A stretch of 64,000 nt of DNA. Origin: Agapetus fuscipes. Taxonomy: Eukaryota; Arthropoda; Insecta; Trichoptera; Glossosomatidae. The notes beneath the pieces were generated by a model. That model saw only the letters and a program-made list of their open reading frames with translations. It was not told the DNA's origin and searched no databases. The translations under genes and the position numbers were made by a program. This document shows, piece after piece, positions 55,902-64,000 of the stretch. Position 1 is the first letter of the stretch, and each line of letters starts with the position of its first letter. The DNA lies in NCBI GenBank assembly GCA_951799405.1, contig OX637339.1, forward strand, positions 6,820,001 to 6,884,000, read 5' to 3'.

Positions 55902-56321
55902 CAGTGCTTCCCAATTACTTTCATATCATGGCCTCCTAATTCTGAAATAATTAATTTACGCCCCCTCTCCAATTTTTTTAAACATTAATATTTTTCTTCA
56001 AAAAATAAAAAAAAATGACAAGAAAGGGTGGGCTGAAATGTACTTAAAAGAATATTTTTCTGATTGTGAGAATACAAAATAAGTACCGATCAATCAAAAT
56101 TTTCAAAAATGTTTACATGTCCGTGATCGAGTGGTTTTAACGTTACGGACTCTCGGAAGGTCGTGAATTCGATGCCTGAAGGAGCACAGAAAAATATTCA
56201 TATATAAAAGATTTTTACAGACAATATATCTATACAAGACCTAAATATATTATGAGGAAAAATAGTCGCGAATGAATATTCGTACTGAATATTTTTGCGG
56301 CCCCCAATTTGAGGAGCACTG
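55902..56321. mobile_element. hAT-like MITE carrying a SINE-3 head
   Basis: Ends CAGTGCTTCCCAATTAC and AATTTGAGGAGCACTG are imperfect inverse copies, hAT-like. A SINE-3 head (56118-56205, GATCGAGTGG, CGTGAATTCGATGCC) lies inside. No clear target duplication was seen. Confidence 0.5.
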
Positions 56322-56379
56322 CAATGAGCGATACGTTTGCCGTGAAATAATTCAGCGTAAAGGTTAAAACCAACATGTG

Positions 56380-56529
56380 AGTCGTACAGAATCACAGACG
56401 GCAATCTAGGATGTTTTACGAAAAGAAAAGTAGTCATTTTCTGCATTTCTATAAGATTCTCTCTGTTTCCATACATTTATTTCGATTTTGAATACATTGT
56501 TAGATTGCCGTTTTTGATTTCAAACGACT
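56380..56529. mobile_element. 150-bp MITE, copy 2
   Basis: AGTCGTACAGAATCACAGAC / TTTTTGATTTCAAACGACT ends; same length as 21366-21515. Confidence 0.65.
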
Positions 56530-56757
56530 TATGTATTATGTATGTGCCTACTTTAACAACATGCTAATGGGCTGACTCATGACGAACCAAAAATGACTTT
56601 CGTTTTAAAAACAAAATTAAACCAAGTCGAGTCATGTTGGAGATGAAAGCATTGCAACCCAAAATGAATTTACAGCTCGGTGCCTTAGTTCTTGTTTGCC
56701 GTATACGCCATTGAGAAAATTTTACATGAGCAATGTTTGCATGTGTACTGGACCAAT

Positions 56758-57536
56758 TTTTTTGTCTTGTATCCTGCCGCCTTTCCTCTAGGGGTGGCCA
56801 GTACCTCCACACAAGTGCCTCCACTTGACTCTGTCCTTGCATACTTCTTTCATCTCATCTAATTTCATCACTCTTTTCATGCATGCTCTTCTCTTGTTTC
56901 CACTCTGTAAATTCCATTGATTCGCAATCTCATTTATCTGATCAATCCATTGTTTCCTAGGTCTTCCCCTTCCACGCTTACCTATTACATTCCCTTTATA
57001 CACTCTTTTTGTCAGTCGGTCTTCATTCATCCTTTCAATATGTCCAAACCATCGCATCACACTTCTTTGAACTTTCACTTTCACGCTTTCTTTTACTCCG
57101 CATTCATTTAGAACCCATTCGTTTCTCACTCTATCTTTCAGTGTTTTTCCTGTCATACTTCTCAAATGAGCCATTTCTACGGTGCATACCTTATTTACTT
57201 CTCTTTCATTCAACGTCCATGACTCGCTTCCATACATCAGGGTCGGCAACAAAATACAATTGTGTACCGCCATTTTCATTTTCTTTGGTATCCTTTTATT
57301 CTTCGCTATTCTACCAAGCGCTCCTATCACGCATCTTCTCTAATTCTTTCGTCATCTTACCATTCGCCTCAAACTTACTTCCTAAATAGTCAAACTCATT
57401 CACTACTTCAACTTTTATTCCATTCAAATTAATTGTAAGTTCCTCACATACTTCATTCCTGTCAAAAACTAATACTTTTGTTTTGTCTTATTCGCATTTA
57501 CATACTTTCAAGCTATTCTTACAAAAAATGTGTCTT
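56758..57536 (-). mobile_element. LINE-C, 5'-truncated insertion
   Basis: About 779 bp. Insertion into R2 leaves ACCAAT | AATGTGTC, i.e. an apparent 3-bp AAT duplication, and an A-rich 3' end. 5' part near 57330-57530 is frame-shifted. Confidence 0.75.
56788..57330 (-). pseudogene. LINE-C reverse transcriptase, C-terminal region
   Basis: 180 open codons downstream of the palm: LGRIAKNKRIPKKMKMAVHN, LMYGSESWTLNE, RWFGHIERMNEDR, GRGRPRKQWIDQINEIA, LDEMKEVCKDRVKWRHLC. Homologous to LINE-A at 815-1288 throughout. No catalytic motifs remain. The intact frame suggests a young insertion. Confidence 0.85.
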
Positions 57537-57659
57537 ATAAAAACAAGAAATTTATCAGCTGCTGTTTCTCAAAAAAAGTGCCCTCGGAGTGACAAGGTGT
57601 CACGAAACGGCGCTGAAAAAGACAATTTCATCATCATCATCATCATTCATGATGATTCC

Positions 57660-57800
57660 TTGCCTTATAGGATGGTGTGAGGCTGACCACCCATGCTGTA
57701 AAAAATGGTTCACTTTGCCAATGTCACCCCTGTTTCAGGGAAGGTCGGTAAAAGTTGCAGGGCTTATTTTCATTTGAGGTTTGGATTTTTGATTGTGAGT
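57660..57800 (+). mobile_element. LINE-A tail, 3'-truncated
   Basis: Forward start GGATGGTGTGAGGCTGACCA to TGAGGTTTGGATTTTTGATT, preceded by a TCA microsatellite (57626-57648). Confidence 0.7.
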
Positions 57801-57884
57801 AAATTTCATATAAACTTACAAATGACATGAACTAGCGGGTATGTATGAAACCCCAAAATATCTACTAAACTCGGAACATTTTTG

Positions 57885-58000
57885 AATTTGGAACTTTTTT
57901 CACGGCGCGGCGTGCAAACGTCGTCTATCTTGTATGGCACTGTCGTTTTTAGCAACCAATAACAAAACATTTGTTTGCCATTTTACTAGTAGATGACACA
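57885..58000 (+). repeat. Dispersed repeat R4
   Basis: CGTGCAAACGTCGTC, TAGCAACCAATAACAAAACA, TTGCCATTTTACTAG. Confidence 0.5.
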
Positions 58001-58205
58001 ATTCTGCATGCATACCTACAGGTAGACAAGTGTAATTTCGCGCTTTCACATGCTGCATGTGTATTTAAAAAATAAACCAAACCTCATATCAACATAAATT
58101 TTGCAACTCTTTTCGTCATTGCCTGAAACTGGGGTGCCACAAAAAGTGAACCAATTTTTTACAGCATTGGGTTCAACCTCATACCAACCTAGTCAAGGAA
58201 CCCTT
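58000..58205 (-). mobile_element. LINE-A tail copy, diverged
   Basis: Reversed; ACATGCTGCATGTGTATTTA and TTACAGCATTGGGTTCAACC. Confidence 0.65.
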
Positions 58206-58239
58206 GCAGTAAATTAAATTCATATTTAATACTAGCTGT

Positions 58240-58560
58240 ACCCTGACAACCCTTGAGGTGGCTCGTCTGGTTATTCTTATTGTATCATACTCCCATTCTA
58301 TTGGAAGTGGTCAGTATATCCGTGGAAGTATCTCCACTGTGTTGTGTATTTCCTTTTAGTTTAAGAATTTCCCTGTCATAAGGTGAAAATAGTTTAGGCA
58401 TATTTCTGCTCTCATTTCCTTTATTGCTCCAGTGTTTTTATACAGAAGCCTAAGTACACAATAAGTCAAGTAAAATTCATGGCAATCTATTCAGTAGTTT
58501 AGGAGTCCATACAGGGCAAACATACATACATTCGTTCGATTTTGCACATTAGAAGAAGAT
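58240..58560 (+). repeat. Possible insect-wide dispersed repeat
   Basis: Starts ACTAGCTGTACCCTGACAAC and ends AGTAGTTTAGGAGTCCATAC AGGGCAAACATACAT, the general layout of a repeat seen in many insect genomes. This is from memory only; class not assigned. Confidence 0.4.
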
Positions 58561-58994
58561 TATAATAAAACTACCATGAGTATTTGTTATCTTATTTTCT
58601 CGAAGGCTTGTTTGAAGGTTTGCTGGTACTCAGCTACGCATAGTGTTGCATACAGTATTAGTATAGATTTTGTGATTACACGATGTCAAGTGGGTTTTGT
58701 GAATACAACGTGCAAGCACTTCTACTGAACAAATTACAACCGACCAGAAACGTACACAGAGTGAAGAGGCTACTCTTTGAGAAACAGTGGTGGATTCATA
58801 GTTATAAGTATTAGAATTATTATAAAAAAAATACCGTTGTTATTATGTCGATATTTTAATACTTATATATGTGTTATGTTATTGTTTTTAATATAATTAA
58901 TTATCTATGAAATAATTATTATATAATTTTTTACTGTTTAATTGCTTAGAATTTATTTGTTTTATATATTTGATTGTATCAATTGCATGTACTC

Positions 58995-59255
58995 CTTGAT
59001 TGATAGGTTGGTATGCGGCTGACCACCCATACTGTAAAAAATGGTTCACTTTGCCAATGTCACCCCTGCTTCAGGGAAGGTCGGCAAGAGTTGCAGGGCT
59101 TATGTTCATTTGAGATTGGGGTTTTTATACTGTAGGTCCACATGCAGCATGTGTAAGCGCGAAATTATGCATGTCTGCTTGTGGGAATGCATTTAATATG
59201 AATCTCAAATGATACATATCTTTGCAGCTTAGATTTAGATTTAGATTTAGATCTC
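58995..59255 (+). mobile_element. LINE-A tail copy
   Basis: Forward and well preserved, with TTAGATTTAGATTTAGATTT terminal repeats. Confidence 0.85.
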
Positions 59256-59267
59256 ACGAGAAATCAT

Positions 59268-59578
59268 TAGCAACTAAGCTACACTTTTAGTGTAACTTCT
59301 TGTCGCGTTATCTTCGAAGGGTTCCGCATGTGGCAAGAGGAACCTATTTATTTTTTCAGGTATGGGGGCGGCCTTATGCAAAACACTTCAGTTGAAGTGT
59401 GGGTTTCCCAGCTCCCAGAGGGGGCTGGTACTCATTTATTAATCTTGCCGGTGTTTTATTTTGTGTTTTGAAATAAACACCGAAACGGGAAATCATTTCT
59501 AACACCCTCAGTGAAATTCGAACCCGAGCTCTCGGCATGGAATGCAAGCACTCCACCCAGTGGGTTATTGACCAGACA
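59268..59578 (-). mobile_element. SINE-1 copy, full length
   Basis: Reversed, tail to head (AAATTCGAACCCGAGCTCTC, CTCCACCCAGTGGGTTATTG). Confidence 0.8.
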
Positions 59579-59579
59579 A

Positions 59580-59785
59580 AAGCCGATTTGAAAAATGCCG
59601 AAGGTGCACGAGCGGCTTCGTTTTGTCTCGGCAAGCGAGCCCGTAACAGCCAATCGTCATCGTCTCGGGTGGACGAGGTTTGGTACGCGGGTACTTGGCT
59701 GCGAAGGCTGGGCGTAACAATAGTAGAAACAATGCCTCCTGAAGACGTTGGCTACCTAACCAGTGAAACGCCGAGAATAATGTAA
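59580..59785 (+). CDS. Candidate coding exon of an unknown gene
   Basis: A GC-rich stretch right after a SINE, open in one frame only past 59710 (ARAASFCLGKRARNSQSSSS, WYAGTWLRRLGVTIVETMPP, EDVGYLTSETPRI). It ends at AATAAT|GTAAGTTCT, a consensus donor. No acceptor or certain start codon could be placed, and no family is recognised. It may be a first exon on the + strand, divergent from the Spaetzle gene, or a chance open stretch. Confidence 0.3.
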
Positions 59786-60039
59786 GTTCTCACATAAAGT
59801 TTCGTCTAATATCCGAAAAGTGTAATTAATCTTCAACGCGATTTATAATTCGTAAATATGCCAAACGACAGTATCTCCAGTTCTTATTATATCATAGTTA
59901 CACACAATAGTAACGAAACGTAAGCAAGAGAAGAAATCAAGTAAGAAAGAAACTATGGACAGCGGTCAAAGCCCGAAAGAAAAATATCAAGCAAAAACAT
60001 TTTGGTTCAAATCCATGGGGGTCAGATATACTGATGAAA

Positions 60040-60128
60040 AGGAAGATTGGGAGAATTGCAATGAATAAAACGCTCTCGAATAAATATTGCTACCGACTCT
60101 GATGTATGGAGGTGAGACATGGACGGTG
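60040..60128 (+). pseudogene. LINE fragment (LINE-A/C type)
   Basis: GGGAGAATTGCAATGAATAA reads like the GRIAKNK block, then LLPTLMYGGETWTV before a stop. Frame-shifted and truncated at both ends. Confidence 0.6.
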
Positions 60129-60449
60129 TAGCGGTTCTTTTATATTACTTTATGGCTTTTGATTTGTTTTCATATACGTTTGTCCAGCACTGTGCGCAGC
60201 TTCGTCTGCCTTCGCACACACATTTCGTGTAAAATATAAGATAAAGTTTGCACAACGCGTGTTAGTCTATGGTAGTGTTTGTCCTGGCGTATGGCGCAAC
60301 ATGCCATTAAACAAACAGTATGCAAAATGTGAGGACGGAGAGTGGGTGGAACGAAACGCTCATAATGGGAAGATCTCAACGAAAACTCGTGCAAAGAAAG
60401 GTAGCAGAGAAATCTAAGTTACGTAGCTGTATCAGATTATTTATGTGTA

Positions 60450-60560
60450 TTAATAGTCTGGTCGATAGATGGTATAGCGTTTGCGTTCAATGCTAGACGG
60501 CTAGAGTTCGATACCCATCAAGCAGTCAAAAATGATTTCCCATTGCGGTGTTTACGTTGG
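60450..60560 (+). mobile_element. SINE-1 head fragment
   Basis: GGTCGATAGATGGTATAGCG and AGAGTTCGATACCCATC, then the AAAATGATTTCCC block. Confidence 0.6.
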
Positions 60561-60814
60561 TAAGACTCGGAATTTACTTTTATTTTTATTTATTTCGACA
60601 GGCTCGTAAGACTTCGCAAAGACGATTCTTAACAAGACAAAGACAAGACATTTTCATTACATAGTATAAAATACTTCAATAATAATAACTATGGTTTGGC
60701 CGGATCGGTGCGTTGACGAACGCCGGCCAATCAGCGCGATGGGTTAAGTTTTTTCAAGGATTCGATGGGGACCTTAAAGACAGGACGTTTAGTCCCAGAT
60801 AGTGAAAAAATCTA

Positions 60815-61000
60815 TGTACTTGACTAATCTGTTGGATAGTTTAGTTGGAAGAGCGTTAGTGTTCAATGCTAGAGGGCTAGGGTTCGATACTCAACAAGTG
60901 TGTGAGAAATTATATCCCGTTTCGGTGTTTATTTCAAGCATAAAAATCATAGAACCAGCAAGATCTACTCAGCGAGATCTGGAAGATATGTTTGTGCTGT
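60815..61000 (+). mobile_element. SINE-1 copy, diverged and truncated
   Basis: ATAGTTTAGTTGGAAGAGCG, AGGGTTCGATACTCAAC, CCCGTTTCGGTGTTTATTTC. Confidence 0.65.
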
Positions 61001-61145
61001 TTGACATCCAGCTATCACGCCATCTCTTCAGAGGCCATCCTAGGGGTCTTCTTCCGGTAAGCTTCCCTTGAAGAACGATACGTGGGATCCTATCGTTTCC
61101 CAAATCATCTAACAGTATCGTCTTCGCTGTCTCCCCCATCTTTAT
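61000..61145 (-). pseudogene. LINE C-terminal fragment
   Basis: On the minus strand a frame reads ...LDDLGNDRIPRIVLQGKL then TGRRPLGWPLKRWRDSW, matching the GRPPKRWKDSW end of LINE-B-like elements. Confidence 0.5.
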
Positions 61146-61189
61146 TAAAAAAAAAAGATAAGCGAAAAGAAGTGTAATTCAACCACCTA

Positions 61190-61415
61190 TTTTGCCTTTC
61201 CAGAAACAGTAAACAGAAACAGGTTATTAATTATTTAATGTTTTTATTGAATTATTAATTAATAACTAACCAATGACATCTATTGAACCAGTCAGTTAGG
61301 TCAAATTTATTGTCGAAAGGGCATGACGTAGGCGGGGTTCGAACCAGCATTGGTGTCAATAATGCTTCAAGCTCCGACGCCTTATACCCTCGACCATCCC
61401 AGCGACACATCTAAC
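61190..61415 (-). mobile_element. SINE-2, reference copy
   Basis: Reversed. On the minus strand the head runs GTCGCTGGGATGGTCGAGGG (A box region, Leu-tRNA-like) to GGTTCGAACCCCGCC (B box). Body includes GACATCTATTGAACCAGTCA. Confidence 0.65.
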
Positions 61416-61879
61416 GATATCTCCGTACTACAGTTATTCCTTATTTCAGTGTTTAGTAGTCGGTCTAGTGGTGTACGAGTATTTCTGATAATGTATTAGT
61501 AGAAGGAAAAAGATAAAACCATTCTGTCAACTATTTGAAGTTAATTCAATGCTAATTTAATGTTAATAAGGTAAATTTTACGATATGCTGCCAACGTGTG
61601 ATGCTTCCACGCTAAAGGTTGCCATATAGTGTTATTTTTCCGCCGTGGCGCGTCGCCGTCCAATTTGTCAGCGTGTCGGCGCATTTGTACGTCTTGACAG
61701 CTTTACAAAGAGCTGACATTTCATATTATAACACACACAGCACGTTAACGGAATGCAATAATATGCTAAATCAATGAATATTTGTACTGCGGTGTTCACA
61801 AGATTTTCAGTTTCAATTAAAAACATTAAAAGTGACACTACGGAAAAGTTTATACAACTTTAATTGTCACCGTTCCCCT

Positions 61880-62105
61880 AGCGATGCCCTGAACCTCTGT
61901 AGAGCCTCCTCTACTAATTTATTTCTTCAGAATTTCACTAATTTGATACAATCATTCATTTCTCGGTCTTCCCTCTCCCCTATTGCCTTTTACCCATATA
62001 GATCATTATGAAGCGTTCATCATTCATTCTTTCCAAATGCCCAAACTATCCCATTATTTTCTTTTGTACCTTTTCCCTCACATCCTCTTCTCGATTACAT
62101 TATTT
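61880..62105 (-). pseudogene. Degraded LINE C-terminal fragment
   Basis: The minus strand gives a VREKVQKKIM-type stretch, a stop, then FGHLERMNDER, as in LINE-A and LINE-C. Heavily mutated. Confidence 0.5.
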
Positions 62106-62845
62106 TTCAACACATTCATTCCATCATCTATCTGTTAAACATTTTCTTCATTCTCGCATGTGCTAGTCCTCTGTGTTTCGAGAATAGCTCTTACTCTCAC
62201 CTATAATTAGAGACCGAGATGCTCTGTAGCCAGACTTATATCTGAACCATTGAGCTATACAGTTCAAAAGCAAACCTTACCTTAAAATAAATTGTGCAGA
62301 ATAAATAATCGCAATTTTTATTAAATTGAACCCGGTAAAATCATAACAATATTATGTGTTAATATTTATCTTAATTAGGCAAAATATTATTTTAAGATGA
62401 AAAATTTGACAAATTGCCAATTTTTTTCAGCATATTATGATTTCCGGTTGGCACTGACATTTTAAACCAGGTTCACATACCTGACAATGCCTCCTAGCAT
62501 GGCAGCTTTGCCGAACTCTTGACGACACATAAATCTCCCTCGGGGGCGGTGCTCTTAATGTCAGCGGACACAAAAGGTGTCGGCCTCTTAATGATGTTAA
62601 AAACATGGCGCTAGATTAAAAGGGTAATTGCAGTGGTATGGAAAACGGTTGAAAATACTATGGTTATGTAGAATACATTTCAAGGATCACAACCACATAT
62701 TTTTTAAGTAGTAAAAATAAAGATAAAGAATTTTAAAGAGCTATGGTTTAAAAACTAAGCCAGATATTATTTTTTACAAACGCAGATGCATTTTGAAAAA
62801 TGTAGTCTATCATGCACCAAAATGCACTAGTTTTTACAGGATGGA
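62106..62845. other. Intergenic stretch
   Basis: No gene was seen. A degraded tRNA-like word (GAGCTATACAG, reversed) is present near 62255. Confidence 0.4.
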
Positions 62846-62847
62846 GG

Positions 62848-62970
62848 GTCAAAAGTGTTGCTGGTGACTGGATGCAGAGAGCCCAGGACAGAGACGCCTG
62901 GAGAGATATGGGGGAGGCCTATGTCCAGCAGTGGATAAGAAGTGGCTGAATAAGTAAGTAAGTAAGTAAA
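62848..62970 (+). mobile_element. LINE-D 3' end with TAAG repeats
   Basis: Reads VAGDWMQRAQDRDAWRDMGE then AYVQQWIRSG and a TGA, directly followed by (TAAG)n. The short terminal repeat tail is typical of RTE-like LINEs. Confidence 0.75.
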
Positions 62971-63047
62971 GAGGGTCAGCCTTAAACCAACATATAAGAC
63001 GTTTCAAAAAGACTAATTTATGATATTTGGAATTTACTAAATGACAG

Positions 63048-63272
63048 ACCCATCGATAGCTCAGTTGATAGAGTGCTTGCATTCCATGTCGAGAGCCCGG
63101 GTTCTAATCCCACCGAGGCGAGGGTGTCAGAAATGATTTCCCGTTTCGGTGTTTATTTCAAACCCCAAAATAATATACTGGCAAGGTTTTCTCAGCCTTC
63201 ACAAGAAATGAGTACCAGCTCCCTCGGGAGCTAGGAAACCCTCACTTCAACTGAAGTGTTTGGTGTTATGGC
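63048..63272 (+). mobile_element. SINE-1 copy, 3'-truncated
   Basis: ATAGCTCAGTTGATAGAGTG head and GGGTTCTAATCCCACC, body to CTTCAACTGAAGTGTTTGG. Confidence 0.8.
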
Positions 63273-63479
63273 GTGTTATAAAGCTAAATCTGCCGTTTTT
63301 GTTTCTTACACTTTATGGTATTAGAAAAATAGTTACAGTAATGAAAAAAATCGAGCATGTTTGCTAATTTTTTATCTAATTATAAAGCTTAAACAAAATA
63401 TATAACTTAAGAATTGCTACCATAAAAAAATATTTAAAAAAACGCGTTTTTTTTACATTTTTTGCTTTTTTTTCGTGTG

Positions 63480-63785
63480 TGCTGTTTTTGTGTTTTTGAA
63501 TTTTTTTTTTGCTTTTTAATTTATTTATTTATTTATTAAGAGGTGCAATACAGACAATTGGTACATATAAACAAAAAAAAAATAAAATAAGTAACAGTAA
63601 CACAAATAACCAATCATCCAAACTATGCACACTACATCAATAGACACAAGCATACATCTTCACACAAACATCACGCAGGCAATCACAGCTATACAACACT
63701 AGAAGCATACACAGCATTCACACCATTACAATATTTCTTTAAAATAAATCTAATACACACATAAATTTGTCACTTGCCCCCAAAC

Positions 63786-63823
<38 letters not shown>

Positions 63824-64000
63824 GAAAGTGAAAATGAAAAATAAAAAATAGAAAATAGAAAAATAGCCCGATACTCAACCCACCCCAGAAACAATATCAG
63901 ATCCAAAAATGAGTAAACGTATTTGTTTTTTGAATTTATATTTAGTGGTCTCAAATAGTTCACACTGCGAAAAGCTCTTATTATAAACATCACACATTCT
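63480..64000. other. Low-complexity right edge
   Basis: Poly-T and TTTA runs (63508-63540), an A run of over 30 bases (63788-63822) and an A-rich region. The TTTATTTATTTATTTATTAA word followed by GGTGCAATACAGACAATTGG may be the reversed end of another retroelement. No gene. Confidence 0.4.

Larger units (their letters stand above)
56678..57557. mobile_element. R2 copy interrupted by LINE-C
   Basis: R2 left part (56678-56757) and continuation (from 57537, ATGTGTCTTATAAAAACAAG) are contiguous at 30181-30280. LINE-C fills the gap. Confidence 0.75.

Overview
The window looks like AT-rich, repeat-dense insect nuclear DNA, most likely from a moth or butterfly. The insect call rests on a recognisable Spaetzle-family gene with GC-richer exons and consensus GT/AG splice sites. 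The lepidopteran call is inference from the very large introns and the abundance of RTE-like LINE and tRNA-derived SINE fragments. There are no bacterial-style genes; nearly all long open frames are chance or belong to decayed mobile elements.

Genes. (1) At the left edge, on the + strand, are the last three exons of a THAP-domain gene (320-518, 604-672, 2386-2688). Its first exon lies outside the window. (2) The main gene is a Spaetzle-family cytokine, most like Spaetzle 3, on the minus strand. Six exons with matching splice phases (54739-55243, 43547-43692, 9734-9858, 8935-9162, 7862-7987, 7120-7276) join into an unbroken 428-residue reading frame with a signal peptide, a low-complexity Pro/Tyr/Ser region, an RGKR cleavage-type site and a C-terminal cystine-knot domain. 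Introns 1 and 2 are about 11.0 and 33.7 kb. The two genes converge tail to tail across 2689-7119.

Repeats fill the introns and flanks. Names used here are local. LINE-A is an RTE-like element whose ~250-bp 3' tail, ending in short ATTAG- or GATTATA-type repeats, occurs about 35 times in both orientations; one cluster has become a ~410-bp tandem array (33090-35760). LINE-B is a reverse transcriptase with a YADD motif lying between 537-bp inverted arms (44590-46798). LINE-C and LINE-D are further RTE-like 3' fragments. SINE-1, SINE-2 and SINE-3 have tRNA-like heads with A and B boxes. Several short inverted-repeat DNA elements (MITEs) are present: hAT-like, Harbinger-like with 3-bp target duplications, a TA-flanked pair, a foldback family built of 15-bp repeats, and hairpins. 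Several are nested in LINE copies, so the empty target site can be read from paralogous copies.

Right of the Spaetzle gene (55250-64000) only repeats and one unassigned coding-like stretch (59580-59785) were seen. The standout observations are the 48-kb Spaetzle gene hidden in repeats, the palindromic reverse-transcriptase locus, the LINE-tail satellite array and the 15-bp-repeat foldback family.
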